This document shows, in pieces, positions 52,925-62,381 of a stretch of DNA of 64,000 nt. The notes beneath the pieces were generated by a model. That model was not told the origin of the DNA, ran no database searches, and saw nothing but the letters and a program-made list of their open reading frames with translations. Location: assembly GCF_900155645.1 (NCBI RefSeq), contig NZ_LT706985.1:1350051-1414050 (forward strand). The letters are read 5' to 3'. The position numbers and the translations under genes are program-made. The DNA is from Vaginimicrobium propionicum. Lineage in GTDB: Bacteria > Actinomycetota > Actinomycetes > Propionibacteriales > Propionibacteriaceae. Within the stretch, counting starts at the first letter, position 1; every line of letters begins with the position of its first letter.

Positions 52925-52962
52925 AAATCGAGGTTCTGGCCCTTGGGTCAGGGCCTCGATTT
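52925..52962. terminator. Hairpin of module 1
   Basis: AAATCGAGGTTCTGGCCC pairs with GGGTCAGGGCCTCGATTT; the stem ends in T/A runs on both sides (ATTTATTTACAC on the plus strand), so termination could occur in either direction between the two converging tRNA-tail fragments. Confidence 0.7.
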
Positions 52963-52990
52963 ATTTACACTGTGGACTCGAACCCGGGAG

Positions 52991-53090
52991 CGTGATCGTG
53001 CGCGTAGCGCTGTCGATCACGGAACAGCGCGGCGCCGGAATGCGGCGGCGCTAGTTACCAACCGTATTAGACACGAGCGGAAGCTGATTT
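52991..53090 (+). repeat. Core repeat, copy A
   Basis: Starts CGTGATCGTGCGCG and includes GCGCGGCGCCGGAATG, followed by GGCGGCGCTAGTTACC. CGTGATCG/CGATCACG arms can pair. The same core recurs at 53303 and, shorter, at 53104, 53416 and 12139-12210. Confidence 0.75.
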
Positions 53091-53103
53091 CACGAAGTGA
53101 GCG

Positions 53104-53182
53104 CGTGATCGTGCGCGTAGCGCTGTCGATCACGGAACAGCGCGGCGCCGGATCACGGCGGCGCTGGTTGCCAGGCTGTAAT
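53104..53182 (+). repeat. Core repeat, copy B
   Basis: Same head CGTGATCGTGCGCG and GCGGCGCCGG, then ATCACGGCGGCGCTGG, so it diverges from copy A after the second hairpin. Confidence 0.7.
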
Positions 53183-53234
53183 GCAAGTGAGCGTGGTGGC
53201 TGCGTAGCAGACACGAGAGTCCCCTATGCTCCAC

Positions 53235-53279
53235 GTAAAGAAACACGGCTCGGGCTTGTCCCGGGTCGTGTTTCTTTAT
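53235..53279. terminator. Hairpin of module 2
   Basis: TAAAGAAACACGGCTCGGG pairs with CCCGGGTCGTGTTTCTTTA, followed by TTTAG. The stem sequence is wholly different from module 1 although the flanks are almost identical. Confidence 0.7.
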
Positions 53280-53302
53280 TTAGCGCTGCGGACTCGAGCC
53301 TG

Positions 53303-53402
53303 CGTGATCGTGCGCGTAGCGCTGTTGATCACGGAACAGCGCGGCGCCGGAATGCGGCGGCGCTAGTTACCAACCGTATTAGACACGAGCGGAAGCTGAT
53401 TT
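53303..53402 (+). repeat. Core repeat, copy C
   Basis: Nearly identical to copy A over its whole length, with one change in the hairpin loop (GTTGATCAC for GTCGATCAC). Confidence 0.72.
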
Positions 53403-53415
53403 CACGAAGTGAGCG

Positions 53416-53494
53416 CGTGATCGTGCGCGTAGCGCTGTCGATCACGGAAGAGCCCGGCGCCGGATCACGGCGACGCTGATTGCCAGGCTGTAAT
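53416..53494 (+). repeat. Core repeat, copy D
   Basis: Corresponds to copy B, with minor changes (AAGAGCCCGGCGCC in place of AACAGCGCGGCGCC), and leads into the last, truncated tRNA tail. Confidence 0.68.
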
Positions 53495-53605
53495 GCAAGT
53501 GAGCGTGGTGGCTGCGTAGCAGACACACGAGTCCCCTATTTGCGGTTTGATGGTTATTTTTCAAACAAACAATGCCGAATCGACAGAGTCGAGAGTAGAC
53601 CCCGA

Positions 53606-55957
53606 CTACATGACTTTAGTTTTCTCAACCTCTTTGGTCATATCCTGGATCCGCCCGGCAATCGTACGCCGCAACACCAGCCCAAGCACCAAGTTCGGAA
53701 TCAGGAACACCAGGATTATCACCAGGTTATAAGCAAAGTCCCCTGCATAAATCCCGGCTATAGCCGAACGCATCAGGTTAATCGCATACGTGGCGGGCAA
53801 CCAAGGACTGATGTTTTGGAACCATTGCGGTAGCAGTTCCAGCGGATAGGCTCCGCCAGCGGCAGAAATCTGTAAGACCAGTAACACCACTGCTAAGGCT
53901 TTGCCCGCATTGGAAAGCGCCACCACCAATGTATAAACGATACTGGTAAAGACGGTGGAAATGACCCATCCCGCCAAAATCAACAGGAAGGGGTGCGCTG
54001 GTTCAATCTCAACGAACACAATCAGCCCGACCATCAGCAATGTGGATTGAGCCATCCCAATTACCCAGAACATAAAGTAACGCCCCAGGTACTCTTGAGC
54101 CCCGGTGAATAGAGGCTTTTTCACTGCGTCTTTCACGGCTGATTCTGCAACTGGAGTCGGTACTGTTTCGCCAGTTTTCGTGTCTAACCCTTCCGACCGG
54201 GATGATTCCTGCGCATTCGTATCCGCGCCACCGACTGAATCAGGATGTTTCCAGTCTCCAATGCTAGCCAGGTAGCGTTTACCCACATTCTCAGAAACGT
54301 CAGTGCGCAAGAAAACCCCCGCCAGGAGCGCCCCAACCCACAGGGCTATAACGGTGAATAGCGGAGCCATACCCACCCCAAAGGTAGCGACTGGGAATAC
54401 AGCATTGCGTTCTACCGCTATGGGGGAAGAAATCAGGCGGGCAAAATCTTTCGGGTCGGCTCCCAACGTGGTGGCGATCTGGTTAAAGTTCCCTCCCGCC
54501 TGGGTGGACAAAATCTGTTCACGAGCCTGGCTCAAGCGGCTGGCTCCGTCACGCATCTTTTGCGCCGTATCGGCCAGAGCCTGTTGACAGCGGCGCATAC
54601 TCTCAATCATCCCGCCAGCACTTTCCGACAGGTCAGCTTGCACCGCCTGCAGATACGAACGGAAAACCTCCACATCCTCTCCGGCAGCATCCAGGTTTTT
54701 ACGCAGGCTTTCAATCTGTGGCTGCAAGTTTTTCTCATAATTGGACTGAGCGGAGTCAATAGCCTGTTGTGCGTCTGCTATGGCCTGGCGGGCTGACTCT
54801 CTCAGCTCAGAATCGAGAGTCACCCCCTTGCGCAGGTCATCCGCAATACTGCCCAGTCGCTCTGACAGGCTTTGTTGGCGAGCAATAGCCGCATCCATAT
54901 CGGCCAGGAACCGGTCGACGGCGGGCTCCTTGCCCTGCAAATCCAAGCCGTCTGGCCCCAGTGACTGCTCGAGTGCGTCCCGCGTACGTTGGAAGCCAAT
55001 GATTTGTTCATCCAACAAGGTCTGCAGCTGTTCGACTGTGTCAGCACTACTTTGGGCTGTGCTATTGGCCGAATCCAGCAAGTTGTCCAACTGATTTTGC
55101 AAGTTGGAAATATTACCTGCCGCCAATCTCACAGCATCCTCGAGCCCAGATGAGGCTACCGCGAAAGGATTGGCTGTTCCCCCGCCACTATTGCCCCCGG
55201 AATCGAATGTGTAGCCAACAGCCCCCTCGAAAGAGTCCTGCACTCCCGCAGCCAGCTGTTTTGCTCCTGTGGCCAGCGGCACCGCCGAACCTATCAAGGT
55301 AGACAGAGAACTGACTGTGTTCGCACCGGAATTCAGTTGTGCACAGAGGGTTTCGAGGCGGTTGCTCAACCGATCCAGAGCTGCCTGAGTGTCGGCATCG
55401 TCCAGGTAAGAGGACACGTCCTCAGCAATACTCACGGTGACTTCTGCCAAGGTTTGCGAAAAAGTCGTGTTGATTTGCGCGGTGACACCCTGAGCACCTT
55501 GCGTGGTGAGATTGGCTGACAGCGGGTTCTTCTTTTCGTTGGTGTACAGCGTGATATTTGCCGGGGCAGCTCCGCCGGCATAGAACGTGAACATGGACTG
55601 TGAAAAATCCGCGGGCAACACAATTGTTGCGTAATATTCCCCCGAGCGCGTGCCCTCCAAAGCCTGATCTTTGCTGGTTATCACCCAATCAAACTGGTCA
55701 TTTACTGCCAGTTCCTTTAGTACCGTGTCTCCCACATTGAGTTTAACGTTCAGAATTTTGCTGGTGTAGCCCTCATCAGTGTTGGCCACGGCAATCTTCA
55801 GCTGTCCCGAATTTGAGAAAGGATCCCAAGTCGCCAGCACGTTGAACCAGGTGAAGAACAAGGGCACGGTAATTAACAGAACCATGGAAATCCGAACCAT
55901 GACACTGCTGCGAATCTGGCGAAAGTCGTCACGCACGATAAAAAGTACTTTGTTCAT
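53606..55957 (-). CDS. YhgE/Pip-domain membrane protein (second of pair)
   Basis: 783 residues. N-terminal membrane helix then the YhgE/Pip lobe (about 15-190: FFTWFNVLATWDPFSNSG; LKIAVANTDEG), a long coiled-coil of Gln/Ala/Asp-rich heptads (about 250-520), and a C-terminal ABC-2-like membrane domain of five to six helices starting FGVGMAPLFTVIALWVGALL. Family members include phage-infection protein Pip and the EsaA-related secretion factors; substrates are unknown. It overlaps the upstream paralogue by 4 bases (coupled). Confidence 0.88.
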   Translation of the reverse strand: MNKVLFIVRDDFRQIRSSVMVRISMVLLITVPLFFTWFNVLATWDPFSNSGQLKIAVANTDEGYTSKILNVKLNVGDTVLKELAVNDQFDWVITSKDQALEGTRSGEYYATIVLPADFSQSMFTFYAGGAAPANITLYTNEKKNPLSANLTTQGAQGVTAQINTTFSQTLAEVTVSIAEDVSSYLDDADTQAALDRLSNRLETLCAQLNSGANTVSSLSTLIGSAVPLATGAKQLAAGVQDSFEGAVGYTFDSGGNSGGGTANPFAVASSGLEDAVRLAAGNISNLQNQLDNLLDSANSTAQSSADTVEQLQTLLDEQIIGFQRTRDALEQSLGPDGLDLQGKEPAVDRFLADMDAAIARQQSLSERLGSIADDLRKGVTLDSELRESARQAIADAQQAIDSAQSNYEKNLQPQIESLRKNLDAAGEDVEVFRSYLQAVQADLSESAGGMIESMRRCQQALADTAQKMRDGASRLSQAREQILSTQAGGNFNQIATTLGADPKDFARLISSPIAVERNAVFPVATFGVGMAPLFTVIALWVGALLAGVFLRTDVSENVGKRYLASIGDWKHPDSVGGADTNAQESSRSEGLDTKTGETVPTPVAESAVKDAVKKPLFTGAQEYLGRYFMFWVIGMAQSTLLMVGLIVFVEIEPAHPFLLILAGWVISTVFTSIVYTLVVALSNAGKALAVVLLVLQISAAGGAYPLELLPQWFQNISPWLPATYAINLMRSAIAGIYAGDFAYNLVIILVFLIPNLVLGLVLRRTIAGRIQDMTKEVEKTKVM

Positions 55958-58611
55958 CGTGTCTCCTCGCAGGTTGCGGAGGTATCGGTTTCGTCTGCCG
56001 GCTTGTCGGTAGTTTGATCCGTAGCGTCTGCCCGCACAGGCGCGGTGATGAGGCGACGTTTACTGCGACTGCTGCGGCTGGCCGACCGATTTGTGGTTTT
56101 GTTAGCATTCACTTCTCGCTGGCGAGCTAGACTCTCGAAAAGTTCATCTTCCGTCAGATGCGACAGCCTCTCGGCTCGTTCTATTGAGCTCTTTAGCACG
56201 ACTACACCAACCAGCGTCCCTATGATGACTAGCCCCCAAATCGCTAATATGCCCAGAAGTGCTGGCTTACTGGCGGAGGTGAGGCGGGAAATCATTCCCA
56301 GCACAACCAGTCCCAAAATCCCCACGCTGCTCAGTCCATTAATCAAAGCCGGGTAACGGGCATTGAACTCTTCTTGACGTCGCCTGATACGGGTAGAAAA
56401 TTCTTTCCGGTTCCCCAGCAGCGCAATGATGTTACTCAACCGGTAACCGCGGCTTTGCAGCTGAACGTCTTCATTCACGACCAGCTCAGTGCGAGCCAAG
56501 TCATCGTAGAACAGCTGGGTGAAGTAACCCAACCGACGCCTCCCCCAAAACCCCAGAAGGAACACCGTGACGCTCATAATCAACAAAACTGCTATAACAT
56601 GCCAGAAACGCCCGCCATAGAAACCGCCGATAGTTTCTCGCATCGCGTCGATGCCGTAAGAAAACGGGAGCATCGGGGAAAGCTGGCGAAAAAATCTAGG
56701 CATGAGCTCAATCGGATAGATGCCCGAAGCACCGGGAATCTGCAACACCACCAGCAAGATTGCCAGGGCTCGCCCCACGTGACTGAGCGCAGCCGCCAAG
56801 GCATAGATAATTGCCAAATAACACGGTCCGATCAGCATGGCTGTCGCAATGAAAGCGGGAGCATTGACCGCCTGCACTCCCAGCAGCAAACTGCCCACGC
56901 TGACAATCAACCCCTGCCCTATAGACAGCACACCCGAGAGCATGAATCGTCCCAGATAAGCCGAGCGCAAACTCAACCAGTCAAAACCTTCTTTATCGAC
57001 TTCTACCCGAAAAATAATGACCAGGATAAGAGCACCTATCCACAGGGAGAGATTGATGAACATGGCAGCCATTCCCGAACCATAAGAGTTGATGGGGAAG
57101 AGGGTTTGCTGGTCAAATTTCACCGGTGAGGTCAGATAGCGTCCGATATTGGTCGGATCCAACCCAATGACCGTTTTTAAGGTTCCCGTCCTTAGCCCGG
57201 TGGCCAAAGTCGCCACATCGGTTTGCGCCCCACGAGCCGTACCGGACAGCGCATTCAGGTTGCTCTGCACCTGACCAAGCACGTCTTGCGTGTCCACAAT
57301 CTGGTCATCAACTCCGTGGGTCAGCGCCGAAATTTCAGTAAGAGAAATGCGCGCGGCGCTCACCGCAGATTTGATGGCGCCCAGCTGTGCCGACAGCTGC
57401 GTCACCCGAGCGTTTAACGTAGATGCGGTCTGATTGGACTGTTCACGCAGATCGGTAGCAGCACGTTGCGTATCAGTCAGAGCCTGATCAAAGGCTTTCA
57501 TCAGCGCATTCAAATCTTCGCTGGCCTGTGCCGCATCTGACCCGGTTTTCCCGACCTCGGCGAGCAGATTCTGCATATCGTTCAGCTTGGTTTTCAACTC
57601 CGCAGAGAGCTTTTGTGTCTCCGGGAATCCTTCCAAAACCGCAATCTGATCACGCATTTTCGCTATCGAATCATTCGCCCGCTGAATGCCGGATTGCAGC
57701 TGCGAGTCCATTTCGGTGAGTTTATTCGATGCATTCGACACGGCCGAACCCGCCGCCGCCGAAGACTCATTGAGTGCTTTTTGGGCGTTAATACTGGCTT
57801 GGCCAGCCATGGCAGCAAATTCAGAAGCATCAGAGACGACCGTCCCTAAAATGTCTTGAGCATCGCTCAAAGCCGCGGAAACATCAGCCAATGCCGGATC
57901 AGCTGCAGCCAGCGCAGCCCGAACTTTTTCCATAGTCTGTAAGGAACCCGTCAAAGACTCACTGGCGGAATCCAAGGCTACTTGTGCATCAGCCAGATCC
58001 CGGTTGATACCGCCCAAGGCATCTAAAGCACTGCCCTCAGCACCAACAATATTCGCGTCAATCTCTAACCCACCATCGCGCAAAGCCTGCGCAATGGCCT
58101 CGCCGACCTGACCACGAAAAGTTGACGTGATTTGAATATCGAGCTCATTTGCTCCAACATCGGTAATTTTTGGCGCAATAGCGCCTTTCTTTTCATTCAC
58201 GTAATATTCGATGGTCGGCTGGTGGCGTTGACCGCTGAAAATATCGACTAAATCTTTACTAAAGGTCTCGGGGATGACGAAAGCCGCATAGACTTCTCCG
58301 GCTCTGATTTTGTGATTGGCAGTGTCTTGATCTGTAAATTGCCAGCCAAGCTGTTCATTAGCTGACAATTGTTCGACTACGAGGTCGCCAACATTGAGCT
58401 GACCAGTCAGTGCAGATGACGCTCCCACATCGTTATTCACTACCGCTATGGGCAGATTTTCCGTAGCGTTGTAGGGATTCCAAAAGGCCAAAATATTCAG
58501 CCAAGTGTACAGGGCTGGGGTGACCAAGATACCGAAGATGATAATCAGGGATCGCGGAACCGAAACAATCCGCTTTGCGTCACGAGTGAAAACCCGCCAG
58601 CTATCTCTCAC
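55954..58611 (-). CDS. YhgE/Pip-domain membrane protein (first of pair)
   Basis: 885 residues with the same layout as its neighbour: membrane anchor, YhgE lobe (YTWLNILAFWNPYNATENL; PIAVVNNDVGAS), heptad-rich coiled coil (about 210-470), and a C-terminal membrane domain, followed by a Lys/Arg-rich tail with a Thr/Asp-rich end (TDKPADETDTSAT). The two genes are paralogues. Their Ala/Gln-rich codon choice looks different from the adjoining ponA region, so transfer together with the tRNA-Ala modules is plausible. Confidence 0.88.
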   Translation of the reverse strand: MRDSWRVFTRDAKRIVSVPRSLIIIFGILVTPALYTWLNILAFWNPYNATENLPIAVVNNDVGASSALTGQLNVGDLVVEQLSANEQLGWQFTDQDTANHKIRAGEVYAAFVIPETFSKDLVDIFSGQRHQPTIEYYVNEKKGAIAPKITDVGANELDIQITSTFRGQVGEAIAQALRDGGLEIDANIVGAEGSALDALGGINRDLADAQVALDSASESLTGSLQTMEKVRAALAAADPALADVSAALSDAQDILGTVVSDASEFAAMAGQASINAQKALNESSAAAGSAVSNASNKLTEMDSQLQSGIQRANDSIAKMRDQIAVLEGFPETQKLSAELKTKLNDMQNLLAEVGKTGSDAAQASEDLNALMKAFDQALTDTQRAATDLREQSNQTASTLNARVTQLSAQLGAIKSAVSAARISLTEISALTHGVDDQIVDTQDVLGQVQSNLNALSGTARGAQTDVATLATGLRTGTLKTVIGLDPTNIGRYLTSPVKFDQQTLFPINSYGSGMAAMFINLSLWIGALILVIIFRVEVDKEGFDWLSLRSAYLGRFMLSGVLSIGQGLIVSVGSLLLGVQAVNAPAFIATAMLIGPCYLAIIYALAAALSHVGRALAILLVVLQIPGASGIYPIELMPRFFRQLSPMLPFSYGIDAMRETIGGFYGGRFWHVIAVLLIMSVTVFLLGFWGRRRLGYFTQLFYDDLARTELVVNEDVQLQSRGYRLSNIIALLGNRKEFSTRIRRRQEEFNARYPALINGLSSVGILGLVVLGMISRLTSASKPALLGILAIWGLVIIGTLVGVVVLKSSIERAERLSHLTEDELFESLARQREVNANKTTNRSASRSSRSKRRLITAPVRADATDQTTDKPADETDTSATCEETR

Positions 58612-58786
58612 CTTGAAATCATAACCTTGTGTTGAAATTCTGACAGTTCACGCTGCATTCCATCTTAAATCCGACGTGGAAGAATCCGGATCCGAACGGG
58701 GTTTTAAGCGTTCACCGCAATATTCGTAGCGCCAGCACTAGGCGAGTGCCGGTCACGACAAAACTTAGACTCAATAAATACGGCTC

Positions 58787-59233
58787 TCAGGCGAGTTTCG
58801 GGCTACCCAACTGCGCTGGGACGTGCTCCCCGTCACCCTGGGCAACCAATGCCATTCGTACCCGTTCCGTTGCCAAAGCCAACTCTTTCGGATCGACAGA
58901 TTCGGCAGCATTTTCAAACTTCAACTCAGCCTCACCCCACGCCGGGACGACGTGCAAATGCAAATGCGGGACGTCGAAACCGGCAATGATTAACGCCGCG
59001 CGCGGAGCGTTAAAGGCCTTCTCCTGGGCGCGCCCAATCTTTGCGGCAACACACATTAAATGCGCCAAAGTGGCGTCATCGGTGTGAGTGAAAGACGCCA
59101 CTTCTTTACGTGGCACAACCAGCATATGCCCCTGACTTATCGGGTTAATAGAGGCGAAAGCCACACATACCTCGTCTGCCCAAGCGAAATTACCGGGAAG
59201 TTCGCCATTAATGATCTTGGTAAAGACTGTCAT
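58787..59233 (-). CDS. HIT-family nucleotide hydrolase
   Basis: 148 residues from ATG 59233, where the family start MTVFTKIINGELPG lies; an upstream Met (59263) is less likely. The histidine triad is HLHLHVVP near residue 100, preceded by the helix INPISQGHMLVVPRKEV. HIT (Hint-type) proteins hydrolyse AMP-lysine or adenosine phosphoramidates. It lies 50 bases from nadE, in the same direction, possibly co-transcribed after it. Confidence 0.9.
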   Translation of the reverse strand: MTVFTKIINGELPGNFAWADEVCVAFASINPISQGHMLVVPRKEVASFTHTDDATLAHLMCVAAKIGRAQEKAFNAPRAALIIAGFDVPHLHLHVVPAWGEAELKFENAAESVDPKELALATERVRMALVAQGDGEHVPAQLGSPKLA

Positions 59234-59282
59234 GAGTTCAACTCTAGGTCTTTTGACCATCACCTCGGCTGGTTTTCCACAG

Positions 59283-61304
59283 CTAGTCGTCGCCTTCGGT
59301 CAAATCTTCTAACCAGGCGGTAGCGGAAATATCACCGGGAGCCAGCCAGCCTTGACGTGGAGATAGCGAGCCGACGTCCAACACCTGCGGTCCGTGCGGG
59401 CTAGCGGTGCGTTTGAATTGTTGGGAATGGAATCGGCGTCCGAAAACCTCCAACCATTTGTTGATCGTGGCACGGTCATAGCTGACGCGGTTGTCGAGCG
59501 GGAAATTGGCTGGCCACTCCCCGTTATCAGCGTCCGACCAGGCATTTTCAGCCAAGAAAGCGATCTTGGACGGTCGCAACCCATAGCGCAGCGTCCAGTA
59601 GAGGGTGAAATCGTGGAGATTATAAGGCCCGATTGAGCCTTCGGTAGTTTGCGGTTTCTCACCTGCTGAGGCAGGAATTAATTCGGGGGTAACTTCGGTA
59701 TCAAGGATGGATTGCAAAATCTCACTAACCTCATCACCAAACTCGTTGGTACTTATCACCCACCGAATTAAATGCTGCATTAACGTTTTCGGGATACCAG
59801 CGTTGATGGCGTAGTGACTCATCTGATCCCCAACCCCGTAAGTGCACCAACCCAGCGCCAATTCCGACATATCCCCGGTGCCTAGCACAATGCCGTGACG
59901 TTGATTGGCAATTCGGAACAGATAGTCGGTACGCAACCCCGCCTGCACATTTTCGAACGTAACGTCATAACAATCCTTCGGGTGGCCGATGGTGTCTAAG
60001 AACAGTTCAGCGGTTGGACGAATATCCAGCGTTTCAAAAGTGCAACCGAGCGCTGCAGCGAGCCGTTTAGCATTCGATTTAGTGTGGGAAGTGGTAGCGA
60101 AGCCTGGCATGGTGAATGCGAGAATATCTGTTCGTGGCCGCGAGGCGAGATCCATGACTTTGGCGGCCACTAGCAATGCTTGGGTGGAATCCAAACCACC
60201 AGAAACCCCCAAGACAACCTTCCCGTTTCCAATCGCTGCCAGGCGCTGAGCTAGGGCAGATACTTGAATCTGGTAGGCACGCGCACACTGGCTGGCCAGG
60301 TCTTTTTCCGGGGGCAAGAATGGGAAACGGTCAACGACCCGTTCCAACCCAATGTCGGTGCGCGGAGGGTTTAGTTCAAACTCAATCACTCGCGCCTGCA
60401 TCTGCTCATCAGAAAAAACTGTGTCAACGGGCGCAGCAGAATTATTACCAAAGGGAGCATCGGCTGCCCTATCGAAACGCAACACATCTAAATCAGCGTC
60501 AGCCAATATAGGCGCTGGGCAAACTGGGAATAGCTCTGCCTTGACGAGAGTTCGTCCATTCTCGCAAATAAGCGCGTGATTATCCCAACTCGCCTCGGAC
60601 GTAGACTCACCGACTCCAGGCGCACACACCACGGTGGCCGCGATATCTCGGCGAGAAAGCTCCTGCCATATCCGCTCTCGTGAATCTTCAGCCCCACATA
60701 AGGCTGGGGAATCGTCCAATATGGCTAGCACGTTCGCTCCGCTTATTGCGGCCAAATCACTAGTGGATACTGGAGCTTTAGCGTCACGGCTGAAAGCCAC
60801 ATGAAACTTGAGTCCAGGCACATCGAAAGCACTAAAAATTAAGTCAGTACCGAACGGAATGTATTCGTCGAAGATTTCAATTTCGCGCACTCCCCCTAGC
60901 CCGGACGCAAAGTTACGTCGCTCATCAGGCGAGAGATTGCACTTGGGAACCACACCCAGGATGGCTCCCCGGCTGGTCACTATCGCGCAATCGTATCGGT
61001 GGCCGCCATGATTTATTGGTGCTCCGAAAACCAGCGCGGTGCCGATATTTGTCGTAGCCGCAAGCACTTTAGCCAGCGCTTTGGCGACCGCCTCGCCTAG
61101 CGCGCCAGAGCCGAAGAAATCACCCATGCCCAAGCCAGTTAGCGTCAGTTCAGAGAAAACACCAAGCCCAACCCCACGTTCAGCAAGGGTCTTGGCTGTT
61201 GAGATGATTTCTTCAGCGTTGGCGTCCGGGTCACCCAGGTGGGTGCGGGTCGGGCAGGCAGCCAGGCGCACAAAGCCTTGGTCATAAATAGCGTCGCGGT
61301 TCAC
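59283..61304 (-). CDS. nadE: NAD synthetase with apparently inactive glutaminase site
   Basis: 673 residues, normal for the two-domain actinobacterial enzyme. The glutaminase (nitrilase-fold) domain keeps Glu52 in SELTLTG and Lys121 in VPKCNLSPDE, but where a catalytic Cys is expected (about 172-176, in the FHV-x-x-C-E-D motif) this protein reads LKFHVAFSRD: Ser in place of Cys and Arg for Glu. The synthetase domain is intact: PP-loop GVSGGLDSTQ (about 370), then GTGDMSELALGWCTYGVGDQMSH. It should still make NAD from deamido-NAD with ammonia; glutamine use is doubtful. Confidence 0.9.
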   Translation of the reverse strand: MNRDAIYDQGFVRLAACPTRTHLGDPDANAEEIISTAKTLAERGVGLGVFSELTLTGLGMGDFFGSGALGEAVAKALAKVLAATTNIGTALVFGAPINHGGHRYDCAIVTSRGAILGVVPKCNLSPDERRNFASGLGGVREIEIFDEYIPFGTDLIFSAFDVPGLKFHVAFSRDAKAPVSTSDLAAISGANVLAILDDSPALCGAEDSRERIWQELSRRDIAATVVCAPGVGESTSEASWDNHALICENGRTLVKAELFPVCPAPILADADLDVLRFDRAADAPFGNNSAAPVDTVFSDEQMQARVIEFELNPPRTDIGLERVVDRFPFLPPEKDLASQCARAYQIQVSALAQRLAAIGNGKVVLGVSGGLDSTQALLVAAKVMDLASRPRTDILAFTMPGFATTSHTKSNAKRLAAALGCTFETLDIRPTAELFLDTIGHPKDCYDVTFENVQAGLRTDYLFRIANQRHGIVLGTGDMSELALGWCTYGVGDQMSHYAINAGIPKTLMQHLIRWVISTNEFGDEVSEILQSILDTEVTPELIPASAGEKPQTTEGSIGPYNLHDFTLYWTLRYGLRPSKIAFLAENAWSDADNGEWPANFPLDNRVSYDRATINKWLEVFGRRFHSQQFKRTASPHGPQVLDVGSLSPRQGWLAPGDISATAWLEDLTEGDD

Positions 61305-61418
61305 GCAATCTATGTTAAGGCCTAAGCGCCGCTAGGAGCCGGACTGATCGACAAGCACCACTTAGTGCAATCAAAAACACCAGGCTGGCCAGCCGAATCT
61401 TTGTTCAGCCTCTCACCT

Positions 61419-62294
61419 TCAGAGATAACGAACGGTTACCACTTGGCTGAGCATGTGACGCTCGCCTGGCTTTAAGTGGACGTCTCCATTGCGCGCATTA
61501 GCCGCCTCGACGCAGACCATCCCCGGCCATTCATCGTCACCGAAATCTGGCATGGCCGCAGATTTATCGACCCACGGATTCCACACCACCGTCGATTTCG
61601 AGCCAGACTTGGCGATACTAATTTCGCGTCCCCACTCGTCGTCGATAATGCGGGGGTTCTTTACCGAATCGAAGCGGATATCAGTTTCGGCGTTGAAAGT
61701 TACCGGCCCGTCCTGGACGATTTGTTCACCGTTTAGGTTGTTCGTATAGGTTTCGCTCTCTAAACCAACGACGCTGACCTTATTAATATCGCCAACCGCG
61801 AAATAGGTGTGCAGACCATCTTCGAACTCAATTGGCTCTTTACCTGCAACAACCACCAACGATTGTTGAAAAGCTGAGCCTAAAGAAATATGCATTTCGA
61901 CGCTTGTCTTGGGGTAGCGCTCAACCCCAGGTAAACCAGCGGTGTCACCTAGCTTGAAAACTAAGTGAGCAGCGCCACGCTCAGAAACGGAAGCTCCTAC
62001 TAGGCTCCAATTCCCCAGCCTCGCAAACCCGTGCCCTGGTTGTTGGTCGCCGTTTTTACCAGCCCCGAACCAGGGATATATCACCGGCACTCCGCCGCGA
62101 ATTGGCTTATCATCGGCATAATCAGATTTTTCGCTCATCCACAGCACTGGGTGTTTAGCGGATTTTGGTGTCCACTCGACGACGTGAGCACCGTGTTCAA
62201 ACACCAAACCCGTGCAAAGATCAGTATCCACTTTGATACCGCGCATAGGTGTATCAACCAGGCTCAACCCGGCAGGTAATTCCATCAATGTCAT
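61419..62294 (-). CDS. D-hexose-6-phosphate mutarotase (YeaD-like)
   Basis: 291 residues. The aldose-1-epimerase-like fold shows VIYPWFGAGKNGDQQPGHGFARL (core YPWFG, GHGFAR), catalytic His in DGLHTYFAVGD, and a Glu near the C-terminus in the VCVEAANA motif. It equilibrates the anomers of glucose-6-phosphate. The neighbours are a NAD synthetase (same strand) and mshA (divergent, about 90 bases away). Confidence 0.9.
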   Translation of the reverse strand: MTLMELPAGLSLVDTPMRGIKVDTDLCTGLVFEHGAHVVEWTPKSAKHPVLWMSEKSDYADDKPIRGGVPVIYPWFGAGKNGDQQPGHGFARLGNWSLVGASVSERGAAHLVFKLGDTAGLPGVERYPKTSVEMHISLGSAFQQSLVVVAGKEPIEFEDGLHTYFAVGDINKVSVVGLESETYTNNLNGEQIVQDGPVTFNAETDIRFDSVKNPRIIDDEWGREISIAKSGSKSTVVWNPWVDKSAAMPDFGDDEWPGMVCVEAANARNGDVHLKPGERHMLSQVVTVRYL

Positions 62295-62381
62295 ATCAAG
62301 ACATTAAAGCCTTATTCATATTCGCGAGGACTTTAAGCAGAGTTTTGTCTGACAGCACCATTTTGGTGGTTTGCTATAGGG

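Larger units (their letters stand above)
52797..53560. repeat. tRNA-Ala-tail module array
   Basis: No protein gene. Three copies of the tRNA-Ala 3' end GAGTCCCCTATGCTCCAC occur beyond the tRNA: 52907-52924, 53217-53234, and a cut one at 53529-53539. Spacing is 310 and 312 bases. Between them lie a terminator-like hairpin, an inverted T-arm (GGACTCGAACCC, the reverse complement of a tRNA T-arm), and the shared core repeat. Repeat units 52907-53216 and 53217-53528 are nearly identical except for the hairpin. Confidence 0.85.

Noticed and set aside
53017-53526. Two near-identical 65-residue frames starting MSATQPPRSLALQPG on the minus strand, and a 187-residue plus-strand frame in the same place
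   Set aside because: They are translations of the duplicated non-coding module with hairpins and tRNA tails, not genes; their identity reflects the DNA repeat.
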